This document shows, in pieces, positions 24,601-35,704 of a stretch of DNA of 64,000 bases. Origin of the DNA: Symsagittifera roscoffensis. Its lineage: Eukaryota; Xenacoelomorpha; Acoela; Convolutidae. The notes beneath the pieces were generated by a model that was given only the letters and a program-made list of their open reading frames with translations, was not told where the DNA came from and ran no database searches. A program made the translations under genes and the position numbers. Where the stretch lies: NCBI RefSeq assembly GCF_963678635.1, contig NC_087064.1, forward strand, positions 21,624,509-21,688,508, given 5' to 3'. Positions within the stretch are counted from its first letter, which is position 1. Each line of letters begins with the position of its first letter.

Positions 24601-27332
24601 GTCGAATTGGTTTTCTACTTTTTGGAGCTCAATTCCAACTCATATGCTAAAATGTAGAAAAAATACTCGCCGCTTAAGAAAAGGAAGTGGCGTGGAAACC
24701 GTGAACAAATTCTAGTGCCAAAAGTAGAATTTAATTATAAGAGTTCCCAGTGGAATATAAATTTTTCTTTTTTATCCAGTTTTGTTAAATTGGGTCAATT
24801 TTTGCAAAAAAAATATTAATCATTACAGATTCACAAAATTCACCGTTTTCACAAAATTCACAAAGTTTTAACGTATTTTTTTTGTTTTCCTGTGTTCATC
24901 AACATTTTTCCAACTGTCCTTTTGCTATGTTTTATGTAGTATCTCAAATGATGTGAAGTTCTGCTTTGCCTTGTCTGGAAAAGTGCATTGAAAATATTGT
25001 GAATTATTCCATGGCTTCTTAGTAAAACTTTTAAATATTGGCTAGGTCTGTGCTTACATTCCGGACAAGCAGGGAGTGAATGTGGAAGTGGGAGGGGAAT
25101 TTTTCCTCCGTCTGCAGAACACGAGTGTGTCCCAGTACTGGCTACAGAGAACCATCAACCTATTCAGTCCAGCCACCAACGAGCACAGGTCCTCAACAGC
25201 CGAAATTATGACCTTATGAAATTCAGAAACAAAATGTTTAGCTTTTTAATAAGTAGTGAAAAGGATACAAGTGAAAAGATTACAACTATACTTCAATGCA
25301 TTGTGCTCAAACTCTTGTCCGAAAGAAAGAGTTGTTTTTTGTTACCTGTTGTTTTTGCGTCTGAAATTTTAAGGCTGTGTGACGTTTCTCAGATCTCTGC
25401 TGCGATAAGGTCATGCTACTAGCTTTCACCTTGTTCTGATGTCAGCTCGAACTGTTTCAGGACTGTGACGCATCTGCAGTTTCTAGAGTGGCCCTCAACT
25501 GAAAGTGGCGAAAGAATTGGTGAGAGATTTCCTAAGCATGGCCCCCTCATCTCCTTCCTAAGGACAGTCAGACAGTTCTACAACCTACAGGAAAATAGAG
25601 AGAAACCGACTATTGTGCAGAGCGAGTGAGTCGATCTACCTCCGCTCTCATTAGAGAAACATAACTTTTATGGTGTAACCAGTAGCTTGATGATGTTGTG
25701 TATAGTAGAAATGAACGCAGTGAGAAGTCTTTTCTTATATAGGTCTTGCTGATTTCTTAAAAGTTTTCTGTAGGAAAAGTTTTAAAAGTTTGTTCACGCT
25801 CAATTTTGGTTTTTCGCGGTTTGATTTTGTTTTTCTTAGTAAGTTCAGTTCATTCCGTTTGTTAAAAGGAAGGTAAACTCTATTATCGAACAGCACTAAT
25901 GTAAAGGTCATGAAAAACTTTATCGATTTCTTGTTTCGAAAATGGAATTTATTTATCAGATTTCCCAGCGAAATAAAATTTGACCTAATGATCCAGTTTT
26001 CTCAAAATAAATTAGTTTTATCAAAAAGCACTAATAGAAAATTGTTCATGAAATTCGAAGAGCTTGAAGGGTATGTTTTTTCATGGACAGCTATAAGAGC
26101 AATCAGTTGCTTTTGTTTCCTTGCGTTCATTACTTTTTTCCAACTGTCAGTTGGCTATGTTTAGTTCATATCGTAAAATTAAAGCATTGCATACTTTTAC
26201 TTGTAGACAGCGCGGCTGAGAACTTTTATAATCGAATAAGCGCAAGTTGATTGCAATCAGTTCTCTACCCTTGCGATAATTGCGATAAGCAAGGCTATTG
26301 CAATCTGGTACTAGACTTTTTCCCTTGAATAACATTATTCACTGGTATCTTCTCGACTCATCTCTTGTGATACCTTGTTTTATACCTAATTCAATTTTTT
26401 TGCCTCCCGGTTCATTTCGCCTGGAGGTAACGAATTACGCTTGGGACGGCCGAACTCCTAGGTTCGAATCTGACCTGGACCCGTTTTTTTTTTCAAACAA
26501 AATCCTTCAGTTTCAAATAAAATTGTCGGCCAATTATTTGTCTGCTTATCTTTTGTCGGCTTAGTTTTCCCTTCTTGGAATCGTTTTTTTACGGCGCTCG
26601 TGAATAGTATTTGGGCGGTGTATGTCTTTTATCAATTTTATTTTGCCGTACTATTTTGTTGTATCGCAAGTGGAAAGAAGCTCAGCTTCGCCTCTGTTTA
26701 AAATTCACCTTTCCGCGATTTTAAAAAGTTGTCCTCGATTTTGTTTTTCTTGTAGAAATTGGTTGCTGTTTTTTTCAGCTTCTAAATAGAAGCCAATTTT
26801 GATTTTCAGTGAGGGCGTAGCTCAAAGCGGACTTGTGATGCTCCTGCTGCGGTGCATGCAATCTTTGGACCATGGTTTGGGACTCATTGATATTCCGACA
26901 GTTGTCAACGACTCTCGCAGACTATTTCACCAGGCCATTGTGCCATCGCCAAACCAACTTTACTATCTATACATGTGTTACCTACACTATATCTATCAAT
27001 TCATGAGTAACAAAGGATTGCATACTAACTACCATGTCATCAATACAGCGTCAAAATCTGGTCTGCCAAAACTTCAGCCAGTAGCCAAACCAGTTGATCC
27101 CGGAAACCAGGAGTCCAATAGGTCTGAAAGTTTCTCAGGAGCTTTAGCAGCGGATGGAACCCCATTGAGAGACTTGAGGCAAATGATGACTGCAGAAAGC
27201 TTCAGTATTGGATCTCAACCAGGTTCTCCCAAGCCTAAACACAATTTTGACGATACACAGGGGACCATAGGAAAAAGTACAGATCCTGGAGATCCGTTCA
27301 GTTCTCTTGATGCAATGTGGAAAATGAAATGA
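7117..27332 (+). CDS. PTPN23: HD-PTP/PTPN23-type Bro1 protein, 19 exons, catalytically dead PTP domain
   Basis: Exons I assign: 7117-7200, 7350-7424, 7745-7872, 8031-8104, 8172-8224, 8452-8673, 8879-8956, 9375-9595, 12483-12671, 13010-13227, 13434-13577, 16865-17044, 17201-17513, 18124-18311, 20160-20222, 20285-23556, 25046-25188, 25461-25625, 26810-27332. All phases join and give 2,110 codons plus TGA. Domain order is that of HD-PTP: Bro1 (~1-375; HLQCAAGV matches the family's HFQCAAGA helix), coiled V domain (~378-740), long low-complexity region (~744-1700), PTP-like domain (~1708-1995) and a tail ending SSLDAMWKMK, like the human SLLDPLWTLNKT end. Family role: ESCRT-linked sorting of ubiquitinated receptors on endosomes by binding CHMP4 and TSG101. 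Intron 2 uses a GC donor at 7425. The protein is longer than human HD-PTP (1,636 aa) because of exon 16. AATAAA lies at 27684. Start chosen because MESLPVLP aligns with the human N-terminus. Confidence 0.93.
11620..11728. repeat. Near-perfect 109-bp palindrome (foldback) in PTPN23 intron 8
   Basis: Arms 11620-11673 and 11675-11728 are 54 bp each, separated by a single base, with only a few mismatches. No protein is encoded. It is probably a small foldback/MITE insertion. Confidence 0.9.
12036..12400. mobile_element. hAT-like MITE, copy 1 (365 bp)
   Basis: Terminal inverted repeats CAGTGGCGTGC at the left and its near-complement GCACGCTACTG at the right. Flanking 8-bp duplications are ATAAGAAC (12028-12035) and TTAAGAAC (12401-12408), one mismatch. 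The 8-bp duplication and CAG...CTG ends are typical of the hAT superfamily. No transposase is encoded. It lies in intron 8 of PTPN23. Confidence 0.85.
13010..18311 (+). CDS. PTPN23: Exons 10-14: V domain of the HD-PTP homologue
   Basis: Five exons encoding residues ~375-722, almost entirely helical. Family landmarks are visible: KDGLWREMSSEVENKN matches the LLREMMAKIEDKN start of the V domain; ISLHVNNLKLMS matches MNLHVGNLRLLS; DDITAHLSATRD matches DDITASLVTTD; and EFAQFYSELRDKV matches the GRDFYADLESKV arm end. In the family this domain binds partners carrying short Tyr/Leu motifs and links the Bro1 domain to the tail. Intron 11 (13578-16864) and intron 14 (18312-20159) are large and filled with repeats. 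Confidence 0.9.
13770..14645. repeat. Interspersed repeats in intron 11
   Basis: Contains CCAACCTAAGTCGCAAATATT followed by AACCAGCTATTGAGTAC, shared with 15010-15075, 47095-47620 and 53595-54090. The part 14077-14400 belongs to another family also seen near 35260-35540, 41930-42160 and 54600-54800. A degenerate 3' hairpin motif ends the block near 14621-14640. Confidence 0.7.
15478..15654 (+). mobile_element. tRNA-derived SINE ending in the 3' hairpin motif
   Basis: Starts with a tRNA-like head: an A-box-like TGGCTGAATGGTTAGTGCG and, near 15555, a B-box-like AAGTTCGAGGC. It ends about 90 bp later at the hairpin GCGAAGCGCAGCTTTGC followed by CTCTGTGT. The acceptor stem does not pair, so it is not a functional tRNA gene. 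A related, headless copy lies at 34973-35069. Confidence 0.6.
16610..16808 (+). mobile_element. Degenerate tRNA-derived SINE with 3' hairpin
   Basis: tRNA-like head near 16625-16690 with a degenerate B box (GGTTTGATTCCGG), then a T-rich body, ending at 16773-16808 with TTTGCGAAGCAGCTTCGCCT and CTGTGT. Confidence 0.5.
19160..19860. repeat. Interspersed repeat family R2, copy in intron 14
   Basis: Shares a recurrent order of motifs (GAACGTAGTGAAG-like start, a TTTCCCAGCGAAATAAA-like block, TCATAAATTGCTCT, TGCGTTCATTGACT, TTGGCTATG end) with copies near 24540-24935, 25700-26165, 27725-28010, 33215-33495 and 40560-40830. It encodes no convincing protein. Confidence 0.65.
20285..23556 (+). CDS. 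PTPN23: Exon 16: giant Gln/Asn-rich region, coiled coil and start of PTP-like domain
   Basis: A single 3,272-bp exon encoding residues ~744-1834. Two near-repeats of L-(T/S)-P-A-E-(R/L)-Q open it. A PTAP motif (residues ~800-803) is the classic binding motif for the TSG101 UEV domain, as expected of this family. The middle is Gln/Asn/Pro/Ser/Tyr-rich low-complexity sequence. Residues ~1139-1230 form a long uninterrupted heptad coiled coil rich in Gln, Glu and Lys. From about residue 1708 the sequence resembles the N-terminal part of the HD-PTP phosphatase domain (EWNELESRF, RRLNCYSHNVLLRG, KTFWNSVREFEVTLLVSY). The first 2,284 bp of coding sequence after 20421 are duplicated downstream. Confidence 0.9.
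24315..24437. repeat. Two-unit tandem repeat (~81-bp period) in intron 16
   Basis: TAGTGAAATGACTACGTGTT at 24315 recurs as TAGTGAAATGACTAAGTGGT at 24396, with matching flanking sequence. Confidence 0.75.
25046..27332 (+). CDS. PTPN23: Exons 17-19: inactive tyrosine-phosphatase domain and C-terminal tail
   Basis: Exon 17 (25046-25188), exon 18 (25461-25625) and exon 19 (26810-27332) complete the PTP fold. Exon 18 gives HLQFLEWPSTESGER where human HD-PTP has HLHFPTWPELGLPD, so the WPD-loop acid position is Ser. Across the exon 18/19 junction the signature loop reads IVQSDEGVAQSG against human IVHCSSGVGRTG: the nucleophilic Cys is Ser1936 and the phosphate-binding Arg is Gln1942. The fold outside the loop is kept (YYLYMCYLHYIYQFM helix). 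Classical PTP chemistry is therefore not expected; a scaffold role is inferred. The tail is Ser/Pro-rich with a conserved-looking C-terminus. Confidence 0.9.
26260..26700 (+). mobile_element. Two-hairpin repeat with tRNA-like core (intron 18)
   Basis: Begins with the CCCTTGCGATAA...GCAAGG motif and TGGTACTAGACTTTTTCCC. It carries a tRNA-like segment at ~26423-26478 (CTGGAGGTAACGAATTACGC then TAGGTTCGAATCTGACC), and ends at the hairpin AAGCTCAGCTTCGCC plus CTCTGTTTAAA near 26699. It is duplicated at ~31745-32184. Confidence 0.65.
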
Positions 27333-27683
27333 AATTTTCCCAAATTTTTTTATTTCTTTTATTTTCCCATTTTAGCTGAGTTCAGAGAAGATGAACCCTT
27401 CTTGCGAAAGATCAAATTTCTATAATTTATGTGCTAACTACCCTCGAACTTACCATTGGTGCTTTGACATTTATTAATTGAGGACATATTAACAGTTTTT
27501 CACTGACAAAAATAGACAAAACTATGACTTCTTGAGATTGCCCAAATTTTCAAGACTATGACTGCTTCAGATTGTCCTCAAGTATAACCAAAATTTTCAA
27601 TTTTAGAATACTTGGCTGTTAGAATATCATGAAAGTTTATGTGAAGATGTGATAAATTAACCCCAATATTTATTTAGATAGAC

Positions 27684-27689
27684 AATAAA
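27684..27689 (+). terminator. Candidate poly(A) signal of PTPN23
   Basis: AATAAA, about 350 nt after the stop codon. A second copy lies in the duplicated unit. Confidence 0.5.
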
Positions 27690-28754
27690 ATTCCTTTTCG
27701 AGTTATTTTTGCGCAGTCAGCAGTGAATATAGAATCGGAACTCGCTAATTTCGAAAATGGAAATTAATTATCAGATTTCCCAGAGAAATAAAATTTTACC
27801 CATTGATCCAGCTTTCTCAAATTTGGTAATTTTATCAAAAAAGCGTCAATAATAAATTGCTCTAAAAATTCAAACAGCTTTAGGGCCATCTCTTCTTTTT
27901 CTTGGAAATTCGAAAGCTGAGTTTTTTTTTTCAAAAGACAAGTATTTTTTTTCTGTTTACTTGGGTTCATTCATTCTTTTCCAACTGTCTGTTAGCTATG
28001 TTTATTTTTTGAATTTAAGAATTCCTAGCTGAATAATGAAGTTATGTTATGATTCATTGTTCTCAAATTTGAGTCTTATGATATGACCCTGGCAATAGTT
28101 TTACCTTAAGAGCAACCTAGAAATGGCTACAGATAATTTCTGTGAAATTCCGTTCAGTATTTTGAATGAAGGGAAACATGTCCAGATGGTTTTGCATATT
28201 GCTTGAACGTAGTGAAGACTCTTTTATAGAACTTGATGATTTTAAAAATTTGTTCAAGCTCATAGTTTTTTTTAGGAAAATTTATTCACTCATTTGATTA
28301 TGATTAAGCTTTCGATTTGGCGAGCGTAGTGATGTACTGTCAATAACTCTTTTTTGGCAAGCAAATTCGCATATTGTGTGCAAAATTTTTGTGCAAAGCT
28401 TCTCGAATTAATAGTTTCCGAGAGACATTTTTATGTGATTTTGTAGAGTTTGCGATCATTTTTTTTTGCACAGCTTTACTGGTGTTTTGTCGGTTAATTT
28501 GCCATGCCACGTTTGTGTTTATCGCATGTGATGCAGCTGTGCTATTTAATTTTCCCTCATTATTTTGTATTTTGACCACGAACGAGGTCATTAGGCCTGA
28601 AGGTAAGGATTTTTTTCAATGATTATTACTCTTGCTTGAGCAAGTGTCTTGTAATTGCGAACTAGACTTTTTCCCGTAAACATCTTTTCTTACAAATCTG
28701 TGGGAAATTGAAGTTGCGTTATCATTGAACCTTAACAACTCACAAGTCCGCGCT

Positions 28755-28822
28755 GACTTGGCCTGTAGTTAACGCGATTGCCTTTGCAGGTCTGGGATTC
28801 CAGTCATGGCAGGACCTCGCTT
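28755..28822 (+). mobile_element. tRNA-like SINE head
   Basis: TGGCCTGTAGTTAACGCGAT followed by a B-box-like GGGATTCCAGTCATG. The stems do not form a proper tRNA. The duplicated copy is near 34240-34307. Confidence 0.4.
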
Positions 28823-29257
28823 TTTTCAGTGTATGAAATTGGAAAGGTTTTTCTGGAAAAAAAATTGATCATTTAGATTATCGTTAGTCTGCTAATGTTT
28901 TGTCGGCTTAGTTGCGACATCACAGGTATATAGTGTGCTGTAAGCACTTTTCATTGTTATGCTTTATCTGTAAATTTACTAAGCCTGACTTAAATATTTT
29001 CATTGTTTTTTTTCCGCTTAGAAATTTAGTTCTGCCTGGAAGATTTCAGTGATAGTTTTTACTGGCTCAGTCAATTTTTTGTATCGTTTGATGACTGAAA
29101 ATTTGTTGTTTTGGTTGGTTAGGTCGGTTGTATTATAAAAGTTATGACAAGTTCGTTTTTTTTTTACTTTCGGCTCAATGAGCGTCTACCAACGGATTGT
29201 CAGCTTTTTTAACGCTGGCGGATAGGTTTTTTCGATCTTTTTTTTTGAAGTTGATTT

Positions 29258-32200
29258 GAGTGTGGCAAATGCAGGAGCAAGCGTGGGTCCAACTGCACCT
29301 CCCCAACCTACGTCAGGAGCTTCTATGAATCCTGGTGTTTCACCGATGGGGACTTTATCAACGAATACGATGACATCTCAATTTGGGTCCCAACGTACAA
29401 CGGCAAGTCCACATGCAGCAAATCAAAGTATGCAGGCATATGTTGCACCTAGTTTTGGTGGCTTGCAAAAAAACCCAATGCTGGATTCTTTGACCCCCGA
29501 TGAAAGGCGACTTCTACTGGGAGAAGATGCGGGACCAGTACCTCCTCTGACATCCACAGTTGTCCCAAACCAAAGACCACCTCCGACTCGTCCTGCGAGT
29601 CGACCGAGACAGGCTATGCAGCCTTCTGTTCCACAAAATAGTCAGTCATATCAGTATCAACAAGGGGGAAACGTCACTAATCCTCTTGGTAATATGGCTC
29701 AAAGTCAGTTCAATCCAAGGACGCCAAGTGTTCAAACTGCTTCTGTTCCGCCTCAGCCGATCAATCAAACTTATACTCAGCCTCAAATGGCTCAGCCAAT
29801 GCAACCAAATGTGAACCAAGGAGCTCCAAGTGGAGTCCCGATGACTCATGTTTATCCACAACCCCAACAATCGGCAGCTATTTATCAATCGGCGCAATAT
29901 CCTGCTGCATATGGTTATCAGTCTGTAGCAGCTAATAATTCAGGAGGTTTTTATGGAACAAACGTGCCAATTAGTCAAAGGGCTGTTCCAACGGCAGTTG
30001 TGGCTCCTAATGTTGCTGCCAATCAACAATATCCGACAACGTACAATCAGAATATGATGCAACAGTCGGCGATAGGTGCGGACCCGAATCAAGCTGGAAA
30101 CCAAAATGCCATTGGATATCAAGGAGTTTCATCTTATCATCAGCAGCCCACAAATAATAATCAGCTTAATCAGAATCAGATGCAAAATCAGTCATTGAAC
30201 CAAAATCAGCTACAAGCTCAATCATTCAGTGGCAGCCCGAACTCTTCTATGCAAACGTTTGCTCCAGGTTCACTGCCGACGAATGTTCCTAGTCCTGCTA
30301 ATAATGAGCACTTAGTACAGCTTGAATATATGAAGCAACAGCGAGAAGTTATGCTGCAGCAACTAGAAATGCAAAACAAAAGACAACGTGACCTTGAGAG
30401 ACAGTTGAATGAACAGAGGCTTCAGCATGAACAAAGTGTGAAGAGGTTGGAAACTGAGCAGCAGGAAAAACTCATGAAAGAGCAACAGAAGATCATCCAG
30501 GAACAAATTGAGAAACAGCAGAAAGTGCTAGAAAAACAGCTTGAGGAGCAGAAAGCGCAGCAGCAGATGTTTATGAATCAGTTGATGGTCAATTACGCCA
30601 GCTTGCAGCAGCAATACCAACAAGTTCAGAACCAAAATGCTGCGAAGAATATTCAGCAACAAGAAATAGTACCAGATACTACAAGTACCCAAATGTCTGA
30701 AAATATAAATGCTGTGGAACCGCAGAATAAGAACAAAAATATTTTTGGTGCAGTTAAATCAGCGCCTATTCAGAACCAAGAAAACGTACAAATGGTACCG
30801 AACTTGACTACGTTAGGGAATCAAAATTATCAGCAGAATCCGACATATTTTGCTCAGAATCAAACTGCTTTGCAAAATAATCCCCAGAGCAATCATTGGC
30901 TACAGAACCAGTATCAACAAATCACTTCAGGAACCCAAAAAGGATCTCTTCAAAACCAAACCAGTCAACAAAGTCAAACTTTTGGGCAATTGGGTGGAAA
31001 TATGGCTACGAGCAATTACTATTACCCTTCTAGCAACGGTCAGCTATCTCTTTACGGTAATATTCCACAGGCTAATACGAGTCAACTAGTCACTACAACT
31101 GAGAATGCAGTTGACATGAATCAATATTTTGCCACTTATGACCCTAAAAAACCTATAGACCATAAAGCTCTTGCGGCCCTAATGAAACAGCAACAGGCAC
31201 AAACTCAAAATCAAGTAAGTCAGCAGGTGGGCAATAACAACGTGGCTCAACAGCAATTGAATTGGAGCAATTCAACTCAAGGACAAGGATATGTTTCAAC
31301 CTCGGCTGAAGTACCACAAGAAGCAACGAAAACCGTTTCAAATCAAACGAATAAACAAAACGCATCATCCCTGCCATTAGATTATAACTGCAATTCATAC
31401 TATAACAGCAATGCAACACAAACTATTTCAAATCCAGCCGTCTTTTTGCCTGCTAATAGCACTAAAATGGAATCTTCGAATCGAGAAGCTCAGATTAAAA
31501 AAGAGAACCAAGTATTAGAAAATAATAACAATGGCGAGTTTGAAGAGCTTGAAGGGTATGTTTTTTCATGGACAGCTATAAGAGCAATCAGTTGCTTTTG
31601 TTTCCTTGCGTTCATTACTTTTTTCCAACTGTCAGTTGGCTATGTTTAGTTCATATCGTAAAATTAAAGCATTGCATACTTTTACTTGTAGACAGCGCGG
31701 CTGAGAACTTTTATAATCGAATAAGCGCAAGTTGATTGCAATCAGTTCTCTACCCTTGCGATAATTGCGATAAGCAAGGCTATTGCAATCTGGTACTAGA
31801 CTTTTTCCCTTGAATAACATTATTCACTGGTATCTTCTCGACTCATCTCTTGTGATACCTTGTTTTATACCTAATTCAATTTTTTTGCCTCCCGGTTCAT
31901 TTCGCCTGGAGGTAACGAATTACGCTTGGGACGGCCGAACTCCTAGGTTCGAATCTGACCTGGACCCGTTTTTTTTTCAAACAAAATCCTTCAGTTTCAA
32001 ATAAAATTGTCGGCCAATTATTTGTCTGCTTATCTTTTGTCGGCTTAGTTTTCCCTTCTTGGAATCGTTTTTTTACGGCGCTCGTGAATAGTATTTGGGC
32101 GGTGTATGTCTTTTATCAATTTTATTTTGCCGTACTATTTTGTTGTATCGCAAGTGGAAAGAAGCTCAGCTTCGCCTCTGTTTAAAATTCACCTTTCCGC

Positions 32201-34741
32201 GATTTTAAAAAGTTGTCCTCGATTTTGTTTTTCTTGTAGAAATTGGTTGCTGTTTTTTTCAGCTTCTAAATAGAAGCCAATTTTGATTTTCAGTGAGGGC
32301 GTAGCTCAAAGCGGACTTGTGATGCTCCTGCTGCGGTGCATGCAATCTTTGGACCATGGTTTGGGACTCATTGATATTCCGACAGTTGTCAACGACTCTC
32401 GCAGACTATTTCACCAGGCCATTGTGCCATCGCCAAACCAACTTTACTATCTATACATGTGTTACCTACACTATATCTATCAATTCATGAGTAACAAAGG
32501 ATTGCATACTAACTACCATGTCATCAATACAGCGTCAAAATCTGGTCTGCCAAAACTTCAGCCAGTAGCCAAACCAGTTGATCCCGGAAACCAGGAGTCC
32601 AATAGGTCTGAAAGTTTCTCAGGAGCTTTAGCAGCGGATGGAACCCCATTGAGAGACTTGAGGCAAATGATGACTGCAGAAAGCTTCAGTATTGGATCTC
32701 AACCAGGTTCTCCCAAGCCTAAACACAATTTTGACGATACACAGGGGACCATAGGAAAAAGTACAGATCCTGGAGATCCGTTCAGTTCTCTTGATGCAAT
32801 GTGGAAAATGAAATGAAATTTTCCCAAATTTTTTTATTTCTTTTATTTTCCCATTTTAGCTGAGTTCAGAGAAGATGAACCCTTCTTGCGAAAGATCAAA
32901 TTTCTATAATTTATGTGCTAACTACCCTCGAACTTACCATTGGTGCTTTGACATTTATTAATTGAGGACATATTAACAGTTTTTCACTGACAAAAATAGA
33001 CAAAACTATGACTTCTTGAGATTGCCCAAATTTTCAAGACTATGACTGCTTCAGATTGTCCTCAAGTATAACCAAAATTTTCAATTTTAGAATACTTGGC
33101 TGTTAGAATATCATGAAAGTTTATGTGAAGATGTGATAAATTAACCCCAATATTTATTTAGATAGACAATAAAATTCCTTTTCGAGTTATTTTTGCGCAG
33201 TCAGCAGTGAATATAGAATCGGAACTCGCTAATTTCGAAAATGGAAATTAATTATCAGATTTCCCAGAGAAATAAAATTTTACCCATTGATCCAGCTTTC
33301 TCAAATTTGGTAATTTTATCAAAAAAGCGTCAATAATAAATTGCTCTAAAAATTCAAACAGCTTTAGGGCCATCTCTTCTTTTTCTTGGAAATTCGAAAG
33401 CTGAGTTTTTTTTTTCAAAAGACAAGTATTTTTTTTCTGTTTACTTGGGTTCATTCATTCTTTTCCAACTGTCTGTTAGCTATGTTTATTTTTTGAATTT
33501 AAGAATTCCTAGCTGAATAATGAAGTTATGTTATGATTCATTGTTCTCAAATTTGAGTCTTATGATATGACCCTGGCAATAGTTTTACCTTAAGAGCAAC
33601 CTAGAAATGGCTACAGATAATTTCTGTGAAATTCCGTTCAGTATTTTGAATGAAGGGAAACATGTCCAGATGGTTTTGCATATTGCTTGAACGTAGTGAA
33701 GACTCTTTTATAGAACTTGATGATTTTAAAAATTTGTTCAAGCTCATAGTTTTTTTTAGGAAAATTTATTCACTCATTTGATTATGATTAAGCTTTCGAT
33801 TTGGCGAGCGTAGTGATGTACTGTCAATAACTCTTTTTTGGCAAGCAAATTCGCATATTGTGTGCAAAATTTTTGTGCAAAGCTTCTCGAATTAATAGTT
33901 TCCGAGAGACATTTTTATGTGATTTTGTAGAGTTTGCGATCATTTTTTTTTGCACAGCTTTACTGGTGTTTTGTCGGTTAATTTGCCATGCCACGTTTGT
34001 GTTTATCGCATGTGATGCAGCTGTGCTATTTAATTTTCACTCATTATTTTGTATTTTGACCACGAACGAGGTCATTAGGCCTGAAGGTAGGGATTTTTTT
34101 CAATGATTATTACTCTTGCTTGAGCAAGTGTCTTGTAATTGCGAACTAGACTTTTTCCCGTAAACATCTTTTCTTACAAATCTGTGGGAAATTGAAGTTG
34201 CGTTATCATTGAACCTTAACAACTCACAAGTCCGCGCTGACTTGGCCTGTAGTTAACGCGATTGCCTTTGCAGGTCTGGGATTCCAGTCATGGCAGGACC
34301 TCGCTTTTTTCAGTGTATGAAATTGGAAAGGTTTTTCTGGAAAAAAAATTGATCATTTAGATTATCGTTAGTCTGCTAATGTTTTGTCGGCTTAGTTGCG
34401 ACATCACAGGTATATAGTGTGCTGTAAGCACTTTTCATTGTTATGCTTTATCTGTAAATTTACTAAGCCTGACTTAAATATTTTCATTGTTTTTTTTCCG
34501 CTTAGAAATTTAGTTCTGCCTGGAAGATTTCAGTGATAGTTTTTACTGGCTCAGTCAATTTTTTGTATCGTTTGATGACTGAAAATTTGTTGTTTTGGTT
34601 GGTTAGGTCGGTTGTATTATAAAAGTTATGACAAGTTCGTTTTTTTTTTACTTTCGGCTCAATGAGCGTCTACCAACGGATTGTCAGCTTTTTTAACGCT
34701 GGCGGATAGGTTTTTTCGATCTTTTTTTTTGAAGTTGATTT
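29258..34741 (+). repeat. Segmental tandem duplication, unit 2 (with 3,352-bp deletion)
   Basis: 29258-31541 copies 20421-22704 and 31542-34741 copies 26057-29257; the bases equivalent to 22705-26056 are missing, with no clear microhomology at the breakpoint. I noticed five substitutions and one poly-T length change over ~5.5 kb: 20525/29362 (Met to Thr), 21031/29868 (Lys to Gln), 21648/30485 (silent), a T-run near 26490/31975, and two near 28556 and 28607. Confidence 0.95.
29325..32816 (+). pseudogene. Truncated PTPN23 duplicate (partial exon 16 plus exon 19)
   Basis: The duplicated unit carries exon 16 from residue ~790 onwards, without the upstream exons and without its original ATG. A frame with first ATG at 29325 runs to a stop at 31649 (about 774 aa). 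Its last ~35 residues are not PTPN23 but come from the repeat copied from intron 18. Exons 17 and 18 and the end of exon 16 were removed by the deletion. A full copy of exon 19 remains at 32294-32816. Without Bro1, V and PTP domains this is most likely a pseudogene; a Gln/Asn-rich coiled-coil protein could be made only if a new promoter or trans-splice site serves it. Near-identity to the parent says the event is very recent, or an assembly artefact. Confidence 0.85.
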
Positions 34742-35704
34742 TCTTTTTTTTTCCGAATAAAAATCAACTTGCCTGTTGACTTAGTTGTTTTCGCCTCATT
34801 GTCTATTCGGTCTCTAACAATGCTACGCCTTCGTTTTATGGCAAGGGATGAGAAGCTCCCCTTCGCCTCTCTGTTTAAACTAAAGATAATCAATAAAAAA
34901 ATCGATTTTGTTCCTTGAGCGTCGGGCAGCTGTTTCTCTTCTTTATTTGTGGCCAGTGTCTCATCAATTTTTACTAATTCGAGGCTAATTTCTACTTTTT
35001 CTTTTGGCACTTAGTATAGCTTTTTTGTGTTCCTGCTATTGTTTGCGAAGCACAGCTTCGCCTGTGTTTTGTAATTCTAGGAGTCTTATGAAATTCTGGT
35101 CTGAAATTTTGGTCTGATTTTCTGGTTTGTTGAAAGAATAGATTTTATTACACTGATTCATATATTTTTTTTTGCATTTTTCAGCCATCAGTAAGTATTT
35201 TTTGATGCATTTCAAATTTTCCTTACTGTTTAAAACTGCCAATAATTGCGGCCTTTATTCATTGGCAATATTTGTTGTCTTGAGCTCAAATTTGTGAAAA
35301 TTTACCTGTGATCCTTTTTTTGTAAATTTATGGAAATTTGCGGATTGCCAGTTTGGTCACTTCGGGATAAAAAACGCGCGTTGTTTTTCGGGCTAATAAT
35401 GCGTTTGCGGAGATTTAATCCTTATTAGAAGTTGTTCCAAATTGAATTGAGGCATGCTGTTAGGTCTATTTAATACTTTGCTATATGCGAGTCAAATCAA
35501 TTTGAACGTTACATAGCGTGTGGGGAAGGAATTTAAAAAATCAAACAAAGTATGAAATTTCAATTGCAACCGGGTACTCGATTTTTCCCCGTAAGGAAAA
35601 CTTTTTTTTTACAGAATGGCAAAATAAGAACTGGTTAATTTAGGATGGTTTATTCAGATCTAGTTCATGATGAGTTCAATTTTCTTTGCGTCTGCGGCAC
35701 AATT

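Larger units (their letters stand above)
20421..29257 (+). repeat. Segmental tandem duplication, unit 1 (8,837 bp, intact)
   Basis: Starts inside exon 16 and ends about 1.9 kb past the PTPN23 stop. Its copy follows directly at 29258. The junction at 29257/29258 joins the unit's right end to its left end with about 1 bp of shared sequence. Confidence 0.95.

Noticed and set aside
26298-26564. 88-aa ORF within PTPN23 intron 18
   Set aside because: It lies inside a repeat and is frameshifted by a one-base T-run difference in the near-identical duplicate, so there is no coding constraint.
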